Translations under genes and position numbers: made by a program
Source: Mortierella sp. BCC40632
Taxonomy: Eukaryota; Mortierellomycota; Mortierellomycetes; Mortierellales; Mortierellaceae
DNA length: 64,000 bases
Assembly (NCBI GenBank): GCA_011634665.1
Contig: WAEK01000001.1
Location: forward strand, 1 to 64,000
Reading direction: 5' to 3'
Notes under the pieces: generated by a model
Databases searched by the model: none
What the model saw: the letters and a program-made list of their open reading frames with translations, nothing else
Told to the model about the DNA's origin: nothing
In this document: piece after piece, positions 45,198 through 57,455 of the stretch
How positions within the stretch are numbered: position 1 is the stretch's first letter
Layout of the letters: every line of letters begins with the position of its first letter

Positions 45198-46532
45198 CTA
45201 CAGAGCAAAGAAGGCAGAGGCAGCAACGAACGCAAGGGCCGTACCAGCGGACCAGGCAACCTGAGCAGCGCCACTGGGGTGCTGAGATTGCTTGGAGATA
45301 TCTGTTGCCTCGCTTGGCTCTTGTGCTTGAGGTGTCTTGGGCGCAGCTGGAGCAGCGGCGGGAGAAACCTCGTCGGGCTTCTTCTCCGCTGGGGGAGGCG
45401 CGGGCTTCTTGGCAGGTGGAGCAGGGACGGGCTTCTTGGCAGGTGGAGCAGGAGCAGGTTTCTTCGCAACCAACGAGTTTTGATAGGGGTGGGGGTCGCT
45501 GAGGCATCGAGCAATATCCATAGGCTCAAGACCCTTCTTCATACCCATATCAAGTAGAGGACCGGCAACATTAACTGTCTGCGTAAAGAGATCGTGTTCG
45601 AGGGTGATAACACCACCCTTCAACTTGGGGACAGTTGAAAGGGCCCACTTGAAGTTCCTGAAGACCTCCTTGTTGGTGATGGTCTTGTCTGGGATCTGCC
45701 AGTCGTTCGAGTCCCATTCCTTGGTCCAGATCACAGTGATATATCCAAGTTGCCGGGCAATCTCGCGAACACGATTGTCTACATCGCCATAGGGTGGTCT
45801 CCAGTACTTAGTCTTGAGTCCTGTCACATCAAAGACGATCTTCTCTGCCCACTTAATCTCGGACACGATCTGTTCATTCGAAAGAGATGTCATTCCTGCA
45901 TGTGACCAGGCTAAAAAAACAATGCGAATCCGTCAACGTGGTCAGTGGTCAATGGTCAGTAAAAAAAAAAAAAAAAAAAAAAAAAGAGAGAGGCCCTGTC
46001 AATCGTTCAAGACGCCACCAGTGTGCTAACACATACTGTGAAGACCGATATGGTGACCATCATGGATCTGCTTGAGCAGCGTCTCGGGGTATTCAAGGAC
46101 ACGGCTTCCAACGACAAAGAAGGTGCTCGTAACGTTGGCTTGTTTAAGCTTCTTGAGTAGCCTTGGGGTGTCCTCGGAGGGACCATCATCGTAGGTCAGA
46201 CCCCAGGCTTTCTCTTGTGGACAGACTTCAATGTCATCCTTGGCAACACAACCATTACAGGTCCACCAACAGGAGTCCTTGGGGATATCCTTCTTTGCAG
46301 GACACTCTGGACAATTAGGGATTTCGGCCTTTGCGATAGGCAACTTGGGGACTTTGGACCAATCGATCAACTTGAGCCATTCTTTGACTTGAGGTGAATT
46401 CACATCCGCAAGTTGATCCTTGGGAGGGTAAAGCTTTTGTTGCTTCTTGGACATTGCAGCCTCGGTGTCGATTGGAAGGAGGAGTGCCACGGCGGCAGCC
46501 AAGGCGATACTCGCCAACGAGAATGTGCGCAT
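45198..46532 (-). CDS. Chitin deacetylase (CE4), GPI-type
   Basis: Two exons: 46532-46037 and 45910-45198; 402 codons. A signal peptide (about 1-26) and a Cys-rich spacer lead to a CE4 domain. Motif 1 is TYDDGP. Motif 2 is HTWSH, created exactly by splicing, and its two His bind metal. Motif 3 is RPPYGD, then DSNDW and TLEHDL. The enzyme removes acetyl groups from chitin at the wall or plasma membrane, giving chitosan. The C-terminal linker has three copies of KKPxPxPPA, then a Ser/Ala region and a final hydrophobic segment (AGTALAFVAASAFFAL) with no basic tail, as in GPI precursors. The 126-bp intron contains about 25 U. A TATATAT at 46765-46771 is a possible TATA box, 233 bp upstream. Confidence 0.95.
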
Positions 46533-47831
46533 TTTGTTCCGTGGTAGGGAGTAAGGAAGTCGGGGGTTTTCTTGTCCTCGATCCGTTCTAAAGGCGTTTT
46601 AAGCGAGGTACTGCTGGATATGTTAATGGAGCACCAAGGGGGAGATGGGGTAGGGTGCGCCGAATTTAGGGCGGAGGTAGGGGGAAAGAGCTGGAAGTGA
46701 GTGCTGACAGGAGCAGAGACAAAAAGAAATAGGAAGAAGAGACTGAGAGAAGGGACAAGTAGACTATATATGCAGATGCGGCCGTGAGAGTGGTTCTTTG
46801 TTGAATACTAGGGGAGTGGAGAGGGGAATGCGGGCGCGTGGAGAGTGAGAAAAATAGAGAGTACTGCACAATGGCAAGCCGAAGACCTAATTGGGGGAGG
46901 GGAGGTAGAAGGAGAGGATCATTCCTCTGTTCTGTTGGCACTGTCTGAATGCATGCTGTCCCAAGCTACACGATCTTGATCTCGACCGAGGCAGGGTATC
47001 CTTCCAGCCTTTCGTGTCTAGAGAAGGGCACGACAGGATGCACGCGATTTCATATCAAACTGAATGGCCTCAAGGGCGTCCTCGCTCTCCTACCCCCTAG
47101 GGCACTTTTACTGCATTGGTCGTCCTGCGATCCGCATCTGCCCTACGTATTCGCCTCTCCTACCCAGCCATTGGAGAGTGGAGGGATGGATTATATTCTA
47201 TGTTGACTAGTACGGTAACGGGTGACGCGCGGTAGTGAGGAGATTGCAGTGGCTCGTTTGCAAGCAATCTGGAAACATCAAGATCCAGCGGGTAACAAAG
47301 CCTAGCGGATAACGGCTCGATGTGGATTGTCTCGTGCTCGTGCCTCGGGTGGGGCCAGTCTAAGTCTAGCATGTTGTCTAGATCGAGCGCGCTAGATGAA
47401 TACTCCTAGTCGTGACTCTTGCGAGGGCAGTTGTAGGTGCATGCGATGATACATGGATAAACAGCATTAGCACGAACGGAGCTAGATCCGTGGGCGAATA
47501 TCTATCTCGATGACACATTTGTCTACGTGTGACAGAACCCTATTGGGAGATTGTTCCTCCGGCCATGCAGTCTCTCCCGCCAGGGGTTCACGACCAACCA
47601 AAAGCGTTTTTTTATCTCTAAGAAGGAAAAAAAGCTCCATTCGATCGTGTCTCATTCATCCTCTCTCTTTCTCTTTCTCTCTCCACTCTCCACTCTCCAC
47701 TCTCCACTCCATTCTCAAGCATCGGTACTCCTCATCCGATTCCTCATTCTCATTCCTACTCCCGAGCAAGGTGTCACCTTAGCCGATTAATAGCCAAAAA
47801 AAAAAAAAAAAAAAAAAAGAGCCTCTTCAGA
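46533..47831. other. Divergent intergenic region, deacetylase (-) / carrier (+)
   Basis: 1.3 kb without a recognisable gene. Before the carrier gene a CT/ACTCTCC array (47660-47715) and then 23-24 A (47796-47818) end about 13 nt before its start codon. Confidence 0.5.
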
Positions 47832-50085
47832 ATGTCTGCATCGGCCCCCATCACGCCATCAGCTGCAGGATCCACCGTCGCTGTCTCATCTGCAACAATG
47901 ATCACTAAGACCACTGCCGCTGCAGCCGCCATCACAACCGATGACAAGTCGAAACAGAAAAAGTTTCACGGTTTCGTTGCTGGTGTGTTCTCAGGCGTCA
48001 CCAAACTCGCCGTAGGACATCCTTTTGGTAAGTGCTTTCTTTGGTAGATGATTTTCTCATTCTCGTTGCCTCGGAGTTGACCAAACTTATCTTTTTTTTT
48101 TTTTTTTTTTGTCTCTTTTGTCTTCTTGACATAGATACGATTAAAGTGCGCATGCAGGTATGATGAACACTCTGGAGAATGCTCTATCTTTGTATTTTGT
48201 TTACACATTTTCTTTGGATCTAATGGGACTAATCCGCATTGCTTTCCCTTCTCTACTAGACATCTGGTCATGATAGGTTCAGGGGACCACTTCATTGTCT
48301 TACGGAAACTCTCAAAAAAGAAGGCCCGAGGGCTCTCTACAAGGGTAGTGTGCATGACCAGATCCTTTTCTCTCTTTTTTTTTTTTTTTTTTTTTTTTGT
48401 CGATCCAACTTCACTGCACCGGGTCCCAGTGTTCTGTGGGCGAAAAAATTTAACAAATAGTCTTTTTACGCTGTAATAGGGGCTACTCCACCACTCATCG
48501 GTTGGGCCTTTATGGATAGTGTCATGTAATGTTCAGATCCAAGGATAATGTCTCGCTGAACTGTCTATAATAGGACGAGAGAAAGAAAGAAAAAAAGAAA
48601 GAAAGAGAGAAAAAGGCCATCAAGCACATCAATTAATTATCTACATTTTTCGTTTTTTTTGCTTGACTTCAACAGGCTCGGATCACTGTCTATCTACAAG
48701 CTGTTCTTGCAGGGTGGGGATCCTAATGTAAAGTTGACACCATTCTGGAGCGGTATCGCAGGAATTGGTAAGTATCTGATGCCACCTCATCATATTTTGG
48801 CAATAGTGTTAGGGATACTTTTGTCCAGGAATGAGAAGAAAACAGATCGTCTCCAATACGAACAACTCTGATGAAACTTGAACCATCTCATTACTCTTTA
48901 TTAGGAGCGGGTGTTACAGTGTCGTTCATTGCGGCACCGATCGAGCATGTTAAAGCTCGACTTCAGGTCCAATATGATGCCAAGACAAAACTCTACTCTG
49001 GACCGATTGATTGCGCTAGACAGCTGGTATGCTTACTTGTTTTTCATTTTCTATGGCGATATTGTCATAACTGAGAGGATATGTGAGGCATTAGCACTGC
49101 GGAAGAAATAGGATAGGGTCTGTTTGGTTCTCGGCGAGGTCATTGCCTGCTTGAATTCATCTAGCTGATTTCGTTTGTTTTGTGTCTAAACCCGGATAGG
49201 TGCGGAACAATGGAATCACTGGCCTGTGGAAGGGCCTTGTAGCCACACTCTGGTTCAGGAGTTGGTTCTTTATGTGGTGGAGTAGTTACGAGGTAACATC
49301 TATCGTAGCAATAAGGGCGATCCAATGCGGAAAGTCTGCCGAGCTCTGAAGTATACACATGAACTGGACTGCTGAACTGTTTTTGCCCTTGTGAACCTTT
49401 GATTAGATCTATGCGGACCAATTCAGGAAGCACACCAATATGTCCGAGGCAGCAATTAACTTTTGGGCTGGAGGACTCGGCGCCAACACATTTTGGGTTT
49501 TCTCTTTCCCCTGTGGTAGGTTCTATTTCTGGCTCCCTCCTGGGCTGTTGACCAGCGCAATTAATTTGTCGCTCATACACGTGGCGTCCAGCACAGGAGG
49601 GACTAAACGGTTCTCCCAGGGTCGAATGAATCTGGAACCAAACAGGATGACTTCTCTCTCCCTGGATCGTGTCTCATCGGTGTTTTCCTCTTTCTGCTAT
49701 TGTACCTGGATAGATGTTGTCAAGAATAAGATCATGACGCAGCCCGATGTCAAGAACCCACCATTCCCTACGATTATTAGCTGTTTTAAGCATGTTTACC
49801 GGACAGATGGACTGAAGGGCTTCTATCGAGGTATGCCAAGAGACAAAACGGGGGAGGAGAGAAGGACTGAAAAGAGGGAAGATGCCCTAATTCCTCCCCT
49901 CCTCTTCTTTTTAAATATCCGTAATTCCATTGCATGAAGCTCTGTTGACTAATATGGGTGTTTTCTACCATCCGAACTGTTTCTAGGTTTTCTGCCATGC
50001 TTGCTTCGAGCATTCCCTACCAACGCCTGTGCACTTACATCCTTCGAGTTGACCATGCGCTGGCTCAGAAAGATTGACGAATGAG
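47832..50085 (+). CDS. Mitochondrial carrier family protein (SLC25)
   Basis: Ten exons: 47832-48027, 48135-48157, 48260-48344, 48480-48525, 48676-48767, 48905-49026, 49200-49292, 49407-49515, 49714-49830, 49988-50085; 326 codons. Three carrier repeats each have the signature: PFDTIKVRMQ, PIEHVKARLQ, and PCDVVKNKIM in repeat 3, where the usual Pro-x-Asp reads Pro-Cys-Asp. Each is followed by a matrix helix and a G-rich link (ALYKGATPPLIGW; GLWKGLVATLWF; GFYRGFLPCLLRA). Six membrane helices span the inner mitochondrial membrane. It is closest in style to the amino-acid/carnitine subgroup, but the substrate cannot be read with confidence. The N-terminal 40 residues are Ser/Ala/Thr-rich. Introns 1 and 3 contain runs of about 20 U. 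Confidence 0.93.
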
Positions 50086-50378
50086 ACCTTTATCAATGAC
50101 CGAGTAGCCTTCCGTTCAGTCCTATTGTTATTTTTTGTTCTGGCACAGAGTTCTTGGAAAACGCCCAGTTCTTGTTATCTAGTTGGATATATAAATGTCT
50201 ATAAATATACGCGTGTATCACATACACGACTATACCCGGATCAATTTTGGTGTTACCGTTCCTTTCTTAGCCCTTTGCCTATTCTGAGGAAAGAACACTC
50301 TAGACTCATTAATGATTCCCCGTTGTTTTGGATTCCCAGTATAGAATGAAAAGCTCCTAGGCTTGAGAAGCAACAGGC

Positions 50379-50412
<34 letters not shown>

Positions 50413-50758
50413 CAACAGGATGCTAAAGGTATGACGTGAGAACAGGGAGAAGTATGAAGCTTGAAAGAGAGAGAGAGAGAGTAGAAAATAGGAGGGGTTT
50501 ACACATACAGGGATAAAAAGGACAAAGCTTTTTGTCCATAAATATTATTGCAACATGGGTGGGAAGAGGAGCGAGCGAGCGAGGAGATATACTCATGGTG
50601 TTGAAAAACTGGAAAAAAAAAAGAAGAGTGGTCATGAAAGGAGAGAGAGAGGAGGCGTATGATAGGAAAGAGGGAAGTGGAGGGTATGGAGGGCTGCCGA
50701 TTGTGGTTGTAATAAGACCAAGAAAGAGCGAGGGAAAGAGCCCCCTTCTCCCCCTCCC
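50086..50758. other. Intergenic; T28 tract with imperfect flanking duplication
   Basis: caacaggctac (50371-50381) and caacaggatgc (50413-50423), 9 of 11 identical, flank 28 T plus aat. This may be another polyA stub in minus orientation. No gene in the interval. Confidence 0.4.
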
Positions 50759-52252
50759 TTATGATCGAGTTCCCTCTGCAGAGAAGAGTTCAGCGGCACG
50801 ACGACGGCGAATAGCCTCAGGGCTATTTTCATTTTCTTCAGCCTCATCCTCGTTGTCGCGGCGTTGGCCCTGGAGGTTCGAGGGACTATGGACGCCTCCA
50901 CGGGCCATGTTCAGGCCAGTGACCGACCCACGATCTGACCCACTATTGCGTCGTTCTCGTTCCCGCTGTTCAAAACTTGGACGTTCGAAATCATCTCTGT
51001 ATGATTGAAAGTTGGCTCTAGGTGGTGTCATGGACCGACGACCGGCCAAGTACTCTTCGCGATCATTCCTGAATCGGTCCCGGGCCCTTGGAGGTTCCAA
51101 CGGCTCAAACTCGTCGTATTTGAGTCCTGCAGCAATAGCAGCAGAGCCTGTAGTGCTAGGGTGATTATGGTATCCTAGGTCATCATCCGACTCGTCCAAG
51201 GCGGCCTTGTCATTCCGATCCAGCAAGATATCTCGTGAGACGAGAACGGAAGCGAGTTCGTGTTGTTGCTGCAGCTGTTGCTGGTGAAGGTTCTCATCCC
51301 AGTCCTTGGGCTTTGCACGAAGGCTCTGTGGCATTGAATCCGATGGCCGTGGGGATCCCAGGGGTGGCAGTGCACCAATGCCTCCAATCGCACCTGTGCC
51401 CACTACAACGGCGTTAATTCCTGCAGGCGGCGGCGAAATAGAAGAGGCGGCGGCGGGAAGAAAGCTCGAACGCTTCGGGCTCTGAAGACTGTTCATCAGC
51501 ATGACATCGTTCGGCTCCGAGTCAAAGGTGAGATTGCTCTGGTTATGGTTGTAATCCTGGTAAGGATAGCGATCGTGTGGCACATTCTCGTAGCCACCAT
51601 GAAGATTGTTGTTGTAGTCGGGGTTATGATAGTTGTCTGCACCGCCGCTCTCCTCGTGATGGGCGTTGTAGTGAGTAGGATTGGTCGAAGTCGAGGTATA
51701 GGGCCGCTCAAAGATGTTGCGGCGGCGCTTCTTCCGGTTGTTCTTGAACACATACACAAACACAGCACCCAGGGCGGCCACGCCTGTCAGCGCACCGATC
51801 GTTATACCGATGATGGCCCCAATCCCGAGCTTGCCCGCGTCTGCTGTTGGTCCATCGCCACCCTTGGTTGGGAGAGTAAAGTTGATAGGTGAGGCAGTGT
51901 AGTTGAAGCCATAGTCCTTGCAGTGTGCTTGCCATTGGTCCTGACCCTCGATTTGTGGATAGGCCTGGCCCTTCTGCGAGGCAATGCAGGCAAGGCAACT
52001 CGAGAAAGAGTTGAAGAATTCGAAATTGCATTGGCATGAGCCCAGGATCGGCGTTGGTGTGTACACAAGGTCGTGTTGCAGCGAAGTGTTGGTTGCTCCG
52101 CCGCCGCAAGGTTCAAGAATGGTCATGACAGAAGAGCAGCTGCCTGGGAGACAAATGTCCATGACTGGATCCGCATGGATGACGGAGAGTGTTGCTACTG
52201 CGACCACAATGTGGGCGAGTAGACGAGGTAGAGGAGGACGCAGGACGAGCAT
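50759..52252 (-). CDS. Single-pass membrane protein with Cys-rich ectodomain
   Basis: An intronless frame of 497 codons. A signal peptide (about 1-27, hydrophobic, ending at IHADP) precedes a short ectodomain with eight or more Cys (CLPGSC, CGGG, GSCQCNFEF, SCLACIA) and N-glycosylation-type sites. One membrane helix follows (GIGAIIGITIGALTGVAALG, about 143-168), then KNNRKKRRR as a stop-transfer. The roughly 320-residue cytosolic tail is rich in Asn, Ser, Pro, Gln and charged residues. The layout recalls fungal wall-sensor-like proteins, but the ectodomain is not a WSC domain I can recognise. Function unknown. The (CT)n leader lies 80-165 bp upstream. Confidence 0.8.
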   Translation of the reverse strand: MLVLRPPLPRLLAHIVVAVATLSVIHADPVMDICLPGSCSSVMTILEPCGGGATNTSLQHDLVYTPTPILGSCQCNFEFFNSFSSCLACIASQKGQAYPQIEGQDQWQAHCKDYGFNYTASPINFTLPTKGGDGPTADAGKLGIGAIIGITIGALTGVAALGAVFVYVFKNNRKKRRRNIFERPYTSTSTNPTHYNAHHEESGGADNYHNPDYNNNLHGGYENVPHDRYPYQDYNHNQSNLTFDSEPNDVMLMNSLQSPKRSSFLPAAASSISPPPAGINAVVVGTGAIGGIGALPPLGSPRPSDSMPQSLRAKPKDWDENLHQQQLQQQHELASVLVSRDILLDRNDKAALDESDDDLGYHNHPSTTGSAAIAAGLKYDEFEPLEPPRARDRFRNDREEYLAGRRSMTPPRANFQSYRDDFERPSFEQRERERRNSGSDRGSVTGLNMARGGVHSPSNLQGQRRDNEDEAEENENSPEAIRRRRAAELFSAEGTRS

Positions 52253-52332
52253 GGCGGGAACAACAGGTCCTGCAAGGGCTTGATGTTCGACTAGACGAGG
52301 GGGATGATGGATAACGCCAGGGCTCGAGGAGG

Positions 52333-52414
<82 letters not shown>

Positions 52415-53136
52415 GAAAGAGAAAGAGCAAGGAGGTCAGGATGCTAAGAATCCGGAAAGAAAGAAAGAAAGAGATGGCCAAGCACAAGTAAAAGTAGGGG
52501 GGAGGGAGTAAGAGGAGGAGGAGGAAAAGGGGGGCCAAGTGGGATGGAAGCAGAAAGAAAGAAAGAAAGAAGAGAAAAGGGCGGAGACTGGACCCGGTGC
52601 GCCCAGGTTTTCTTTTTTCTTTTTTTTCTCAACACGCCGCCTAACGGCATCGCGCCGGGGCACACGCCCGACTGTGCCCTGCTCTGCCCTGGAAGCACCG
52701 CTTGTTGTTTTACTGAGAGAGAAAGTGAAAGAGAAAGAGGCGGTGTCTGCTGTCTGTCACTTTTCTCTCATTCTGCAGCCCAATGGCAAAAATAGAACCC
52801 ACAACCCCAAGCGGACACACACACACACGCACGATGAAAGGTCCGCCATTCGACTGATGTTGGTGCGTGTGTGGTCCTGTCCTGTCTTGCTCTTCCCTCG
52901 CTCACGCGCTGGCCCAAAAAGGGCCGACAGGACAGGCAGCGCTTGGGGCATGTGTTGCTGGGCAAAAGAGAGCAGCAGGGTGCAGTGCAGCGTGTACTGG
53001 ATAAGGTCCCTTTTTGGGAAGTGCACAATGAGAGCGGGCGGGAGAGGCGAGAAAAGTGGGGAGAGTGGAGAGGTGTTTATTGTTGCTGACTTTTTATCTT
53101 TTCTTTTGTTTTTTCTACTTTTCTTCTTTGCTCATT
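52253..53136. repeat. (GA)n leader array and gene-free interval
   Basis: 52331-52410 is an almost pure (GA)n run, (CT)n in sense for the membrane-protein gene. Further GA/GAAA runs reach 52570. 52570-53136 shows no gene. Confidence 0.6.
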
Positions 53137-55720
53137 TCACAGTCCGAGGAGAGTCTTGGACCGCTCACGCATGACATTCTTCTGGATCTTGCCCGAGGGC
53201 GTTGTTGGGAACTCGTTTGCTTCAACGACCACCACATACCGCGGCACCTTGTAGTGAGCGAGCTTGCCTTCACAGTATGCCTGCACATCATCAAGTTTCA
53301 GGTTGTAACCCTTCTTGTTCGTGATCCATGCACAGACCTGCTCACCATACCGCGCATCTGGCACGCCGATCACAGACACGTTTTGGATACCATCCATCTC
53401 GAATAGACAGTTTTCAACCTCAACAGGGTGAATTTTTTCGCCTCCTCGGATCACTAAATCACAGGCACCATCAAGCCAAAAGAAGAAGAATCGCTCTCAG
53501 TTAGTCTCTCCTTTCCTTTGCGAGTCGAGTCCAGCCCCTGGTTGCCAGAATAGCCAACAGAGCAGTCTCTTACCCATATCTTTAATACGTCCGTCAATGC
53601 GACAGAATCCACGGTCATCAATAACTGCCGTGTCTCCCGTGTGCATCCAGTTATCTGCATCAATGACTTCGTCGGTCTGCTTCTTGGATTGCCAGTAACC
53701 ACCTTCCATTGTCGCATAAGAGCGTGTGCACAGCTCTCCCGAGACGCCAGTCGGAAGTGTCTCTCCAGTTACAGGGTCCACAACTAAACAAAGATGCAAC
53801 ATGTTTAAATCGATCGACGAGTTAAAATACAAACAAACAAACAGGCAAGGGGCACGGCAAAAAGGTTAGTCTGCAAGAATACATACCCTTAGCTTCCACA
53901 TGAGGCATGACCCGTCCCACAGTCTCGCATCGGTCATTAAGCGAGTCGGTTGTCAAGGACATGAACGTGACAGGAGATGTCTCTGTCATGCCATAGCAGA
54001 TGGTCAGCTCGCCGAGGTTCATCTTTTCCTTCACACTCTTCATCACCTCAATCGGTACAGGCGATCCAGCGGCAATGCCTGTCCGAAGGGTCGAGAGATT
54101 GTACTGGTCAAAGTTGGGGTGGTTCAGCTCGGCCAAGAACATAGTTGGAACTCCATGCAGGGCTGTTGCACCTTCCTCAGAGACAGCTTTCAGCGTTGCC
54201 TCGGCATCGTACGATTCCGAAGGGTAGATGATGGCCGAGCCATGGGTCATCGCTGCCAAACTGGACAAGACGAGACCAAAGCAATGGAAGAGCGGTACTG
54301 GGCAGCAGAGTCGGTCCTTTGCTGTCAACTTCATATTGTCTCCGATGTAGATACCGTTGTTCAAGATGTTGCGATGCGACAGCGATACACCCCTATTGAC
54401 AACAATCCAGCCGACGTTCCCATTCAAGAGATTGGGTACAAACGAAAATTAGTGCCGAGTCGGAGAATGGGATCCGCTCCCGTTCACCTCATTGTATCTT
54501 TTGTGGCTCTTTTTACGCCAGCCCCCCAATAAGAGAGAGAGAGAGAGAGAGATGGAGCGAGAAAAGGAGAGAAAACGCGAGAAAGTCCGGTACTCACTTG
54601 GGCAATCCTGTAGTACCACTGGTAAACTGGAGGTTGATAATGTCGCGGTTCGAGATCGTAAGACGCTCCTGCTTCAGTGCATCAGCAATTGATAGGCTGG
54701 GCTCCTTGATCAGGAGATCGCGGTAAGGGGTGATACCCTTCAACTGGCTTGCTTCCGGTACTTGGGCCATTGTGCCGTTGTCGTAGAGAATGACCTGACG
54801 CAGCGACGGGAGCTTCTCTGACAAAAGGTTGTTTGGTTCCTGATAAGCAAGTTCAGGAACAAGCTCCAGCATAATCTGGGCGTAATTGGATGACTTGAGA
54901 GCAGGCACCATCACCAAGGACTTGCATTCCACCAGAGAGAGAGTCTGCTGCAGTTCATGCGTGCGATACCTAAGTGTAGAATTGGCATGAAGAGAGCGGC
55001 AGTAACAATAGATGTAAAAATATGTGAAAGGGAGGCTTTTGGCAGGCTCGGCTCGGGACTTACGCAGGATTCAATGTAACAAGGATGATTCCGCTCTTGG
55101 CAGTCGCGTATTGGAGCGTGGCCCAGCCGCTGTTGTTGGGCATCCAGACGCTAAAAAAGCGAAAGATTGTGAAAAAAAGCGTGAGTATTTGTCCGCCAAC
55201 ATTCTGCTCAAAAACGGGCGCCGATCACACCAAGACATCCACGCAGTCTCAACACACAGGCACACATTCCACCCATCCTTTCTCTTTCTTCTCTCCTCCT
55301 CCTCCCCCCCCTCCTTCCCTTTCTTCTTCTCCAAACTCAATCTTACGCGAGCCGGTCGCCCTTTCGGAGTCCCGAGGCATAGAGTCCGCGGCAGAGAGCA
55401 TCGACCTGTTCGCCAAATTCGCGAAAAGTCCAATGCAGATCCTGTTCATGCTTGACAACAAGTCCGAGCTCGTCTCCGAATCGGTCAACCTGACGATCCC
55501 AGAAGTGTCCAATCGAGTCCTCACAGAGAGGCTTCATGGCTTCGACCAGAGAATCGCCACGAACATAGGATGATTTACGTGGTTGTTGGTTGGGCGTGTC
55601 AATTTTGGCCTCCGGTGCGGCAGTGGTGAGTGACCGGTGAAGAAAGACAGGTGCCGCAGGACGGAGGTGTTTGGCACCAAGGTGAAAAGACTTGTGGAGA
55701 ACGCGAGGAACTCTGAGCAT
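53137..55720 (-). CDS. Acyl-CoA ligase, ACSF2-like, mitochondrial
   Basis: Six exons: 55720-55347, 55150-55064, 54969-54598, 54393-53885, 53783-53574, 53453-53137; 622 codons. A basic, Ser/Leu-rich presequence ([17 protein letters not shown]) suggests mitochondria. AMP-binding landmarks in order are the P-loop [13 protein letters not shown] (split by intron 3), [21 protein letters not shown] (adenylate binding), [22 protein letters not shown] (hinge) and the Lys in [10 protein letters not shown]. These enzymes activate fatty acids to acyl-AMP and then to acyl-CoA. The order and motifs match medium-chain ACSF2-type ligases. There is no peroxisomal SKL end (ends TLLGL). A (CT)n leader lies about 140-190 bp upstream. 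Confidence 0.93.
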
Positions 55721-55860
55721 GACGATAGAGAGTAGGGAGTGGGGGGAGTAGGAAGAGGCAAGAGGGGGGGGAGGAGAAGAGGGTAGTGGGAGAGAGAGAA
55801 AAGGAGGAGGAGTAGGGTGTGGGGAGTGGAGGTGGAGAGTGGAGTGAAGAGTGGAGAGAA

Positions 55861-55891
<31 letters not shown>

Positions 55892-56088
55892 AAGAGAGAG
55901 AGAGAGGAAGGGGAGGAAAAAAAAAAAAAAAAAAAAGAAGTCGATGGGAAAGAAAAAAAAAGGTAAGGTGCAAGTGTGGGAAAACACCAGGCGGATGTTA
56001 GGATGGACCGGATGGATGAAAGAGATGTGCAATGGAGAAATAAGATTAGGGTTGAGTGAGAGGATGAGCCGTGGAGGCTCCTTGTTGC

Positions 56089-56144
<56 letters not shown>

Positions 56145-56529
56145 GAATGGCTCGCTCCGAATGGCGCGCTCGGCGTCCGTGTTTCCTGCTCGGCTAAAGG
56201 TCCCGTGGCTGCCTCTGATCCCTTCCTTTTCCCCAATCAAGGTTGCGACTGCATCTCCTTCCCCCACAGCGCCGATCGTGTGTGTCTGAGAGAGAGAGAG
56301 AGAGAGAGAGATGCGGGGAGTGCGAGGGCTACATAACCCCAATCCTCCTCTGTGTTTTGGATACAATCGGCGCAGTACGTGGCGCATGCCCGGTTCAGGT
56401 GTGGGAAAAGCCATGTGTTGTCCCGGCTTTATTCTTCTGTTTACACAGGGATTGCATGCAGCAGCCTTCTATATAAATCAATGGGGAGAAGGGCCTGCAT
56501 TATAGGTTCCTACCACATTATTAGCTATC
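55721..56529. other. Gene-free; two CT/GA microsatellites
   Basis: (GA)n at 55858-55910 with an A18 run at 55919-55936, (CT)n at 56092-56142 and (GA)n at 56288-56312. No coding region recognised. Confidence 0.5.
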
Positions 56530-57455
56530 TCAGGCTAGGGCCTTGCCCTGTTGCACAGATTCCGGTAACGGCCGGCCTTCCTTCTTTCTCTTCTCAATCG
56601 TTTGTTCCAGCTGCAGCTGTCGACCCTGTGAAAACTTGGGGCGAAGACTCTCGACAGACAGCTTTTCTGCGCTTGTCGAAGGTGTCTCTCGTCCAAACCA
56701 GTCGTCATCTGTGATCGAGTAAAAGAGGGTATTTCGCCAGGTCCCATCGCAATGGATCATATGCTTACGATGGATACCATCCAGGTCAAAGCCCAGTCGA
56801 ATCGCAGCCTTTTGCGAAGCAAAGTTCTGGTGATGTGTCTTCCACTGCACACGACCCGCTTCCAGGATCTCGAAGCAAAATCTCAACAATGCATAGGTAG
56901 TCTCGACCATCACATATGTAGAGTGGACGGAAGGATGGAACCAAATGCTTCCAACCTCAAACCGACGGAATTGGAGGACAATATCCAGAAGACAGATTGA
57001 TCCGCACAAGATCTTTGTCTTCTCGCCGTTACTGTTGTCGATAAGCAGATAGACTGCCCAATTGAAAAATCCGGGATTGGAGCAAAAGCCCGCTTGGATC
57101 GCATAGAACGACTCATAGGTCAGGCAAGGGCCGTGAGGCATATATGCAAAGAGTTCCGGGTGGTTCTTGTAGATTTCCCACAGCTTGGGCACATCCCGCT
57201 CCAACTAAGGTATGCAGGTCCAGAGTATAAGGTGGTTTCAGTTAGAGGTGGGCGATCAATCAGTCTGACAGTGTCTGAGATAATCGCAACCAAACAAGTC
57301 ATCTTAGTGTGCGAGTAGAGTATTCTTACCAGGATGGGCTCGAGATGGATCAAGTCCGTCTCAATAGCATATCCGTTGCCTTCGCCTAGAGTCCTTTGGG
57401 TGTACTCGGTAGGCTCACGCTTCGTATACTTGATCTTTTTGCTGATGACTGTCAT
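56530..57455 (-). CDS. GNAT-family N-acetyltransferase, RimJ/RimL-like
   Basis: Two exons: 57455-57330 and 57204-56530; 266 codons. The acetyl-CoA fold is recognisable: LERDVPKLWEIYKNHPELF at the start of the domain, then VGSIWFHPSVHSTYVMVET (beta-4 and the CoA loop, here without the usual Q/RxxGxG), then WKTHHQNFASQKAAIRLGF, the Asn-Ser-alpha motif of RimJ/L-type enzymes, and W.NTLFYSITDDDW. These enzymes acetylate proteins or small molecules, or modify nucleotide-like substrates. The target is unknown. The C-terminal 60 residues are charged. Confidence 0.88.
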
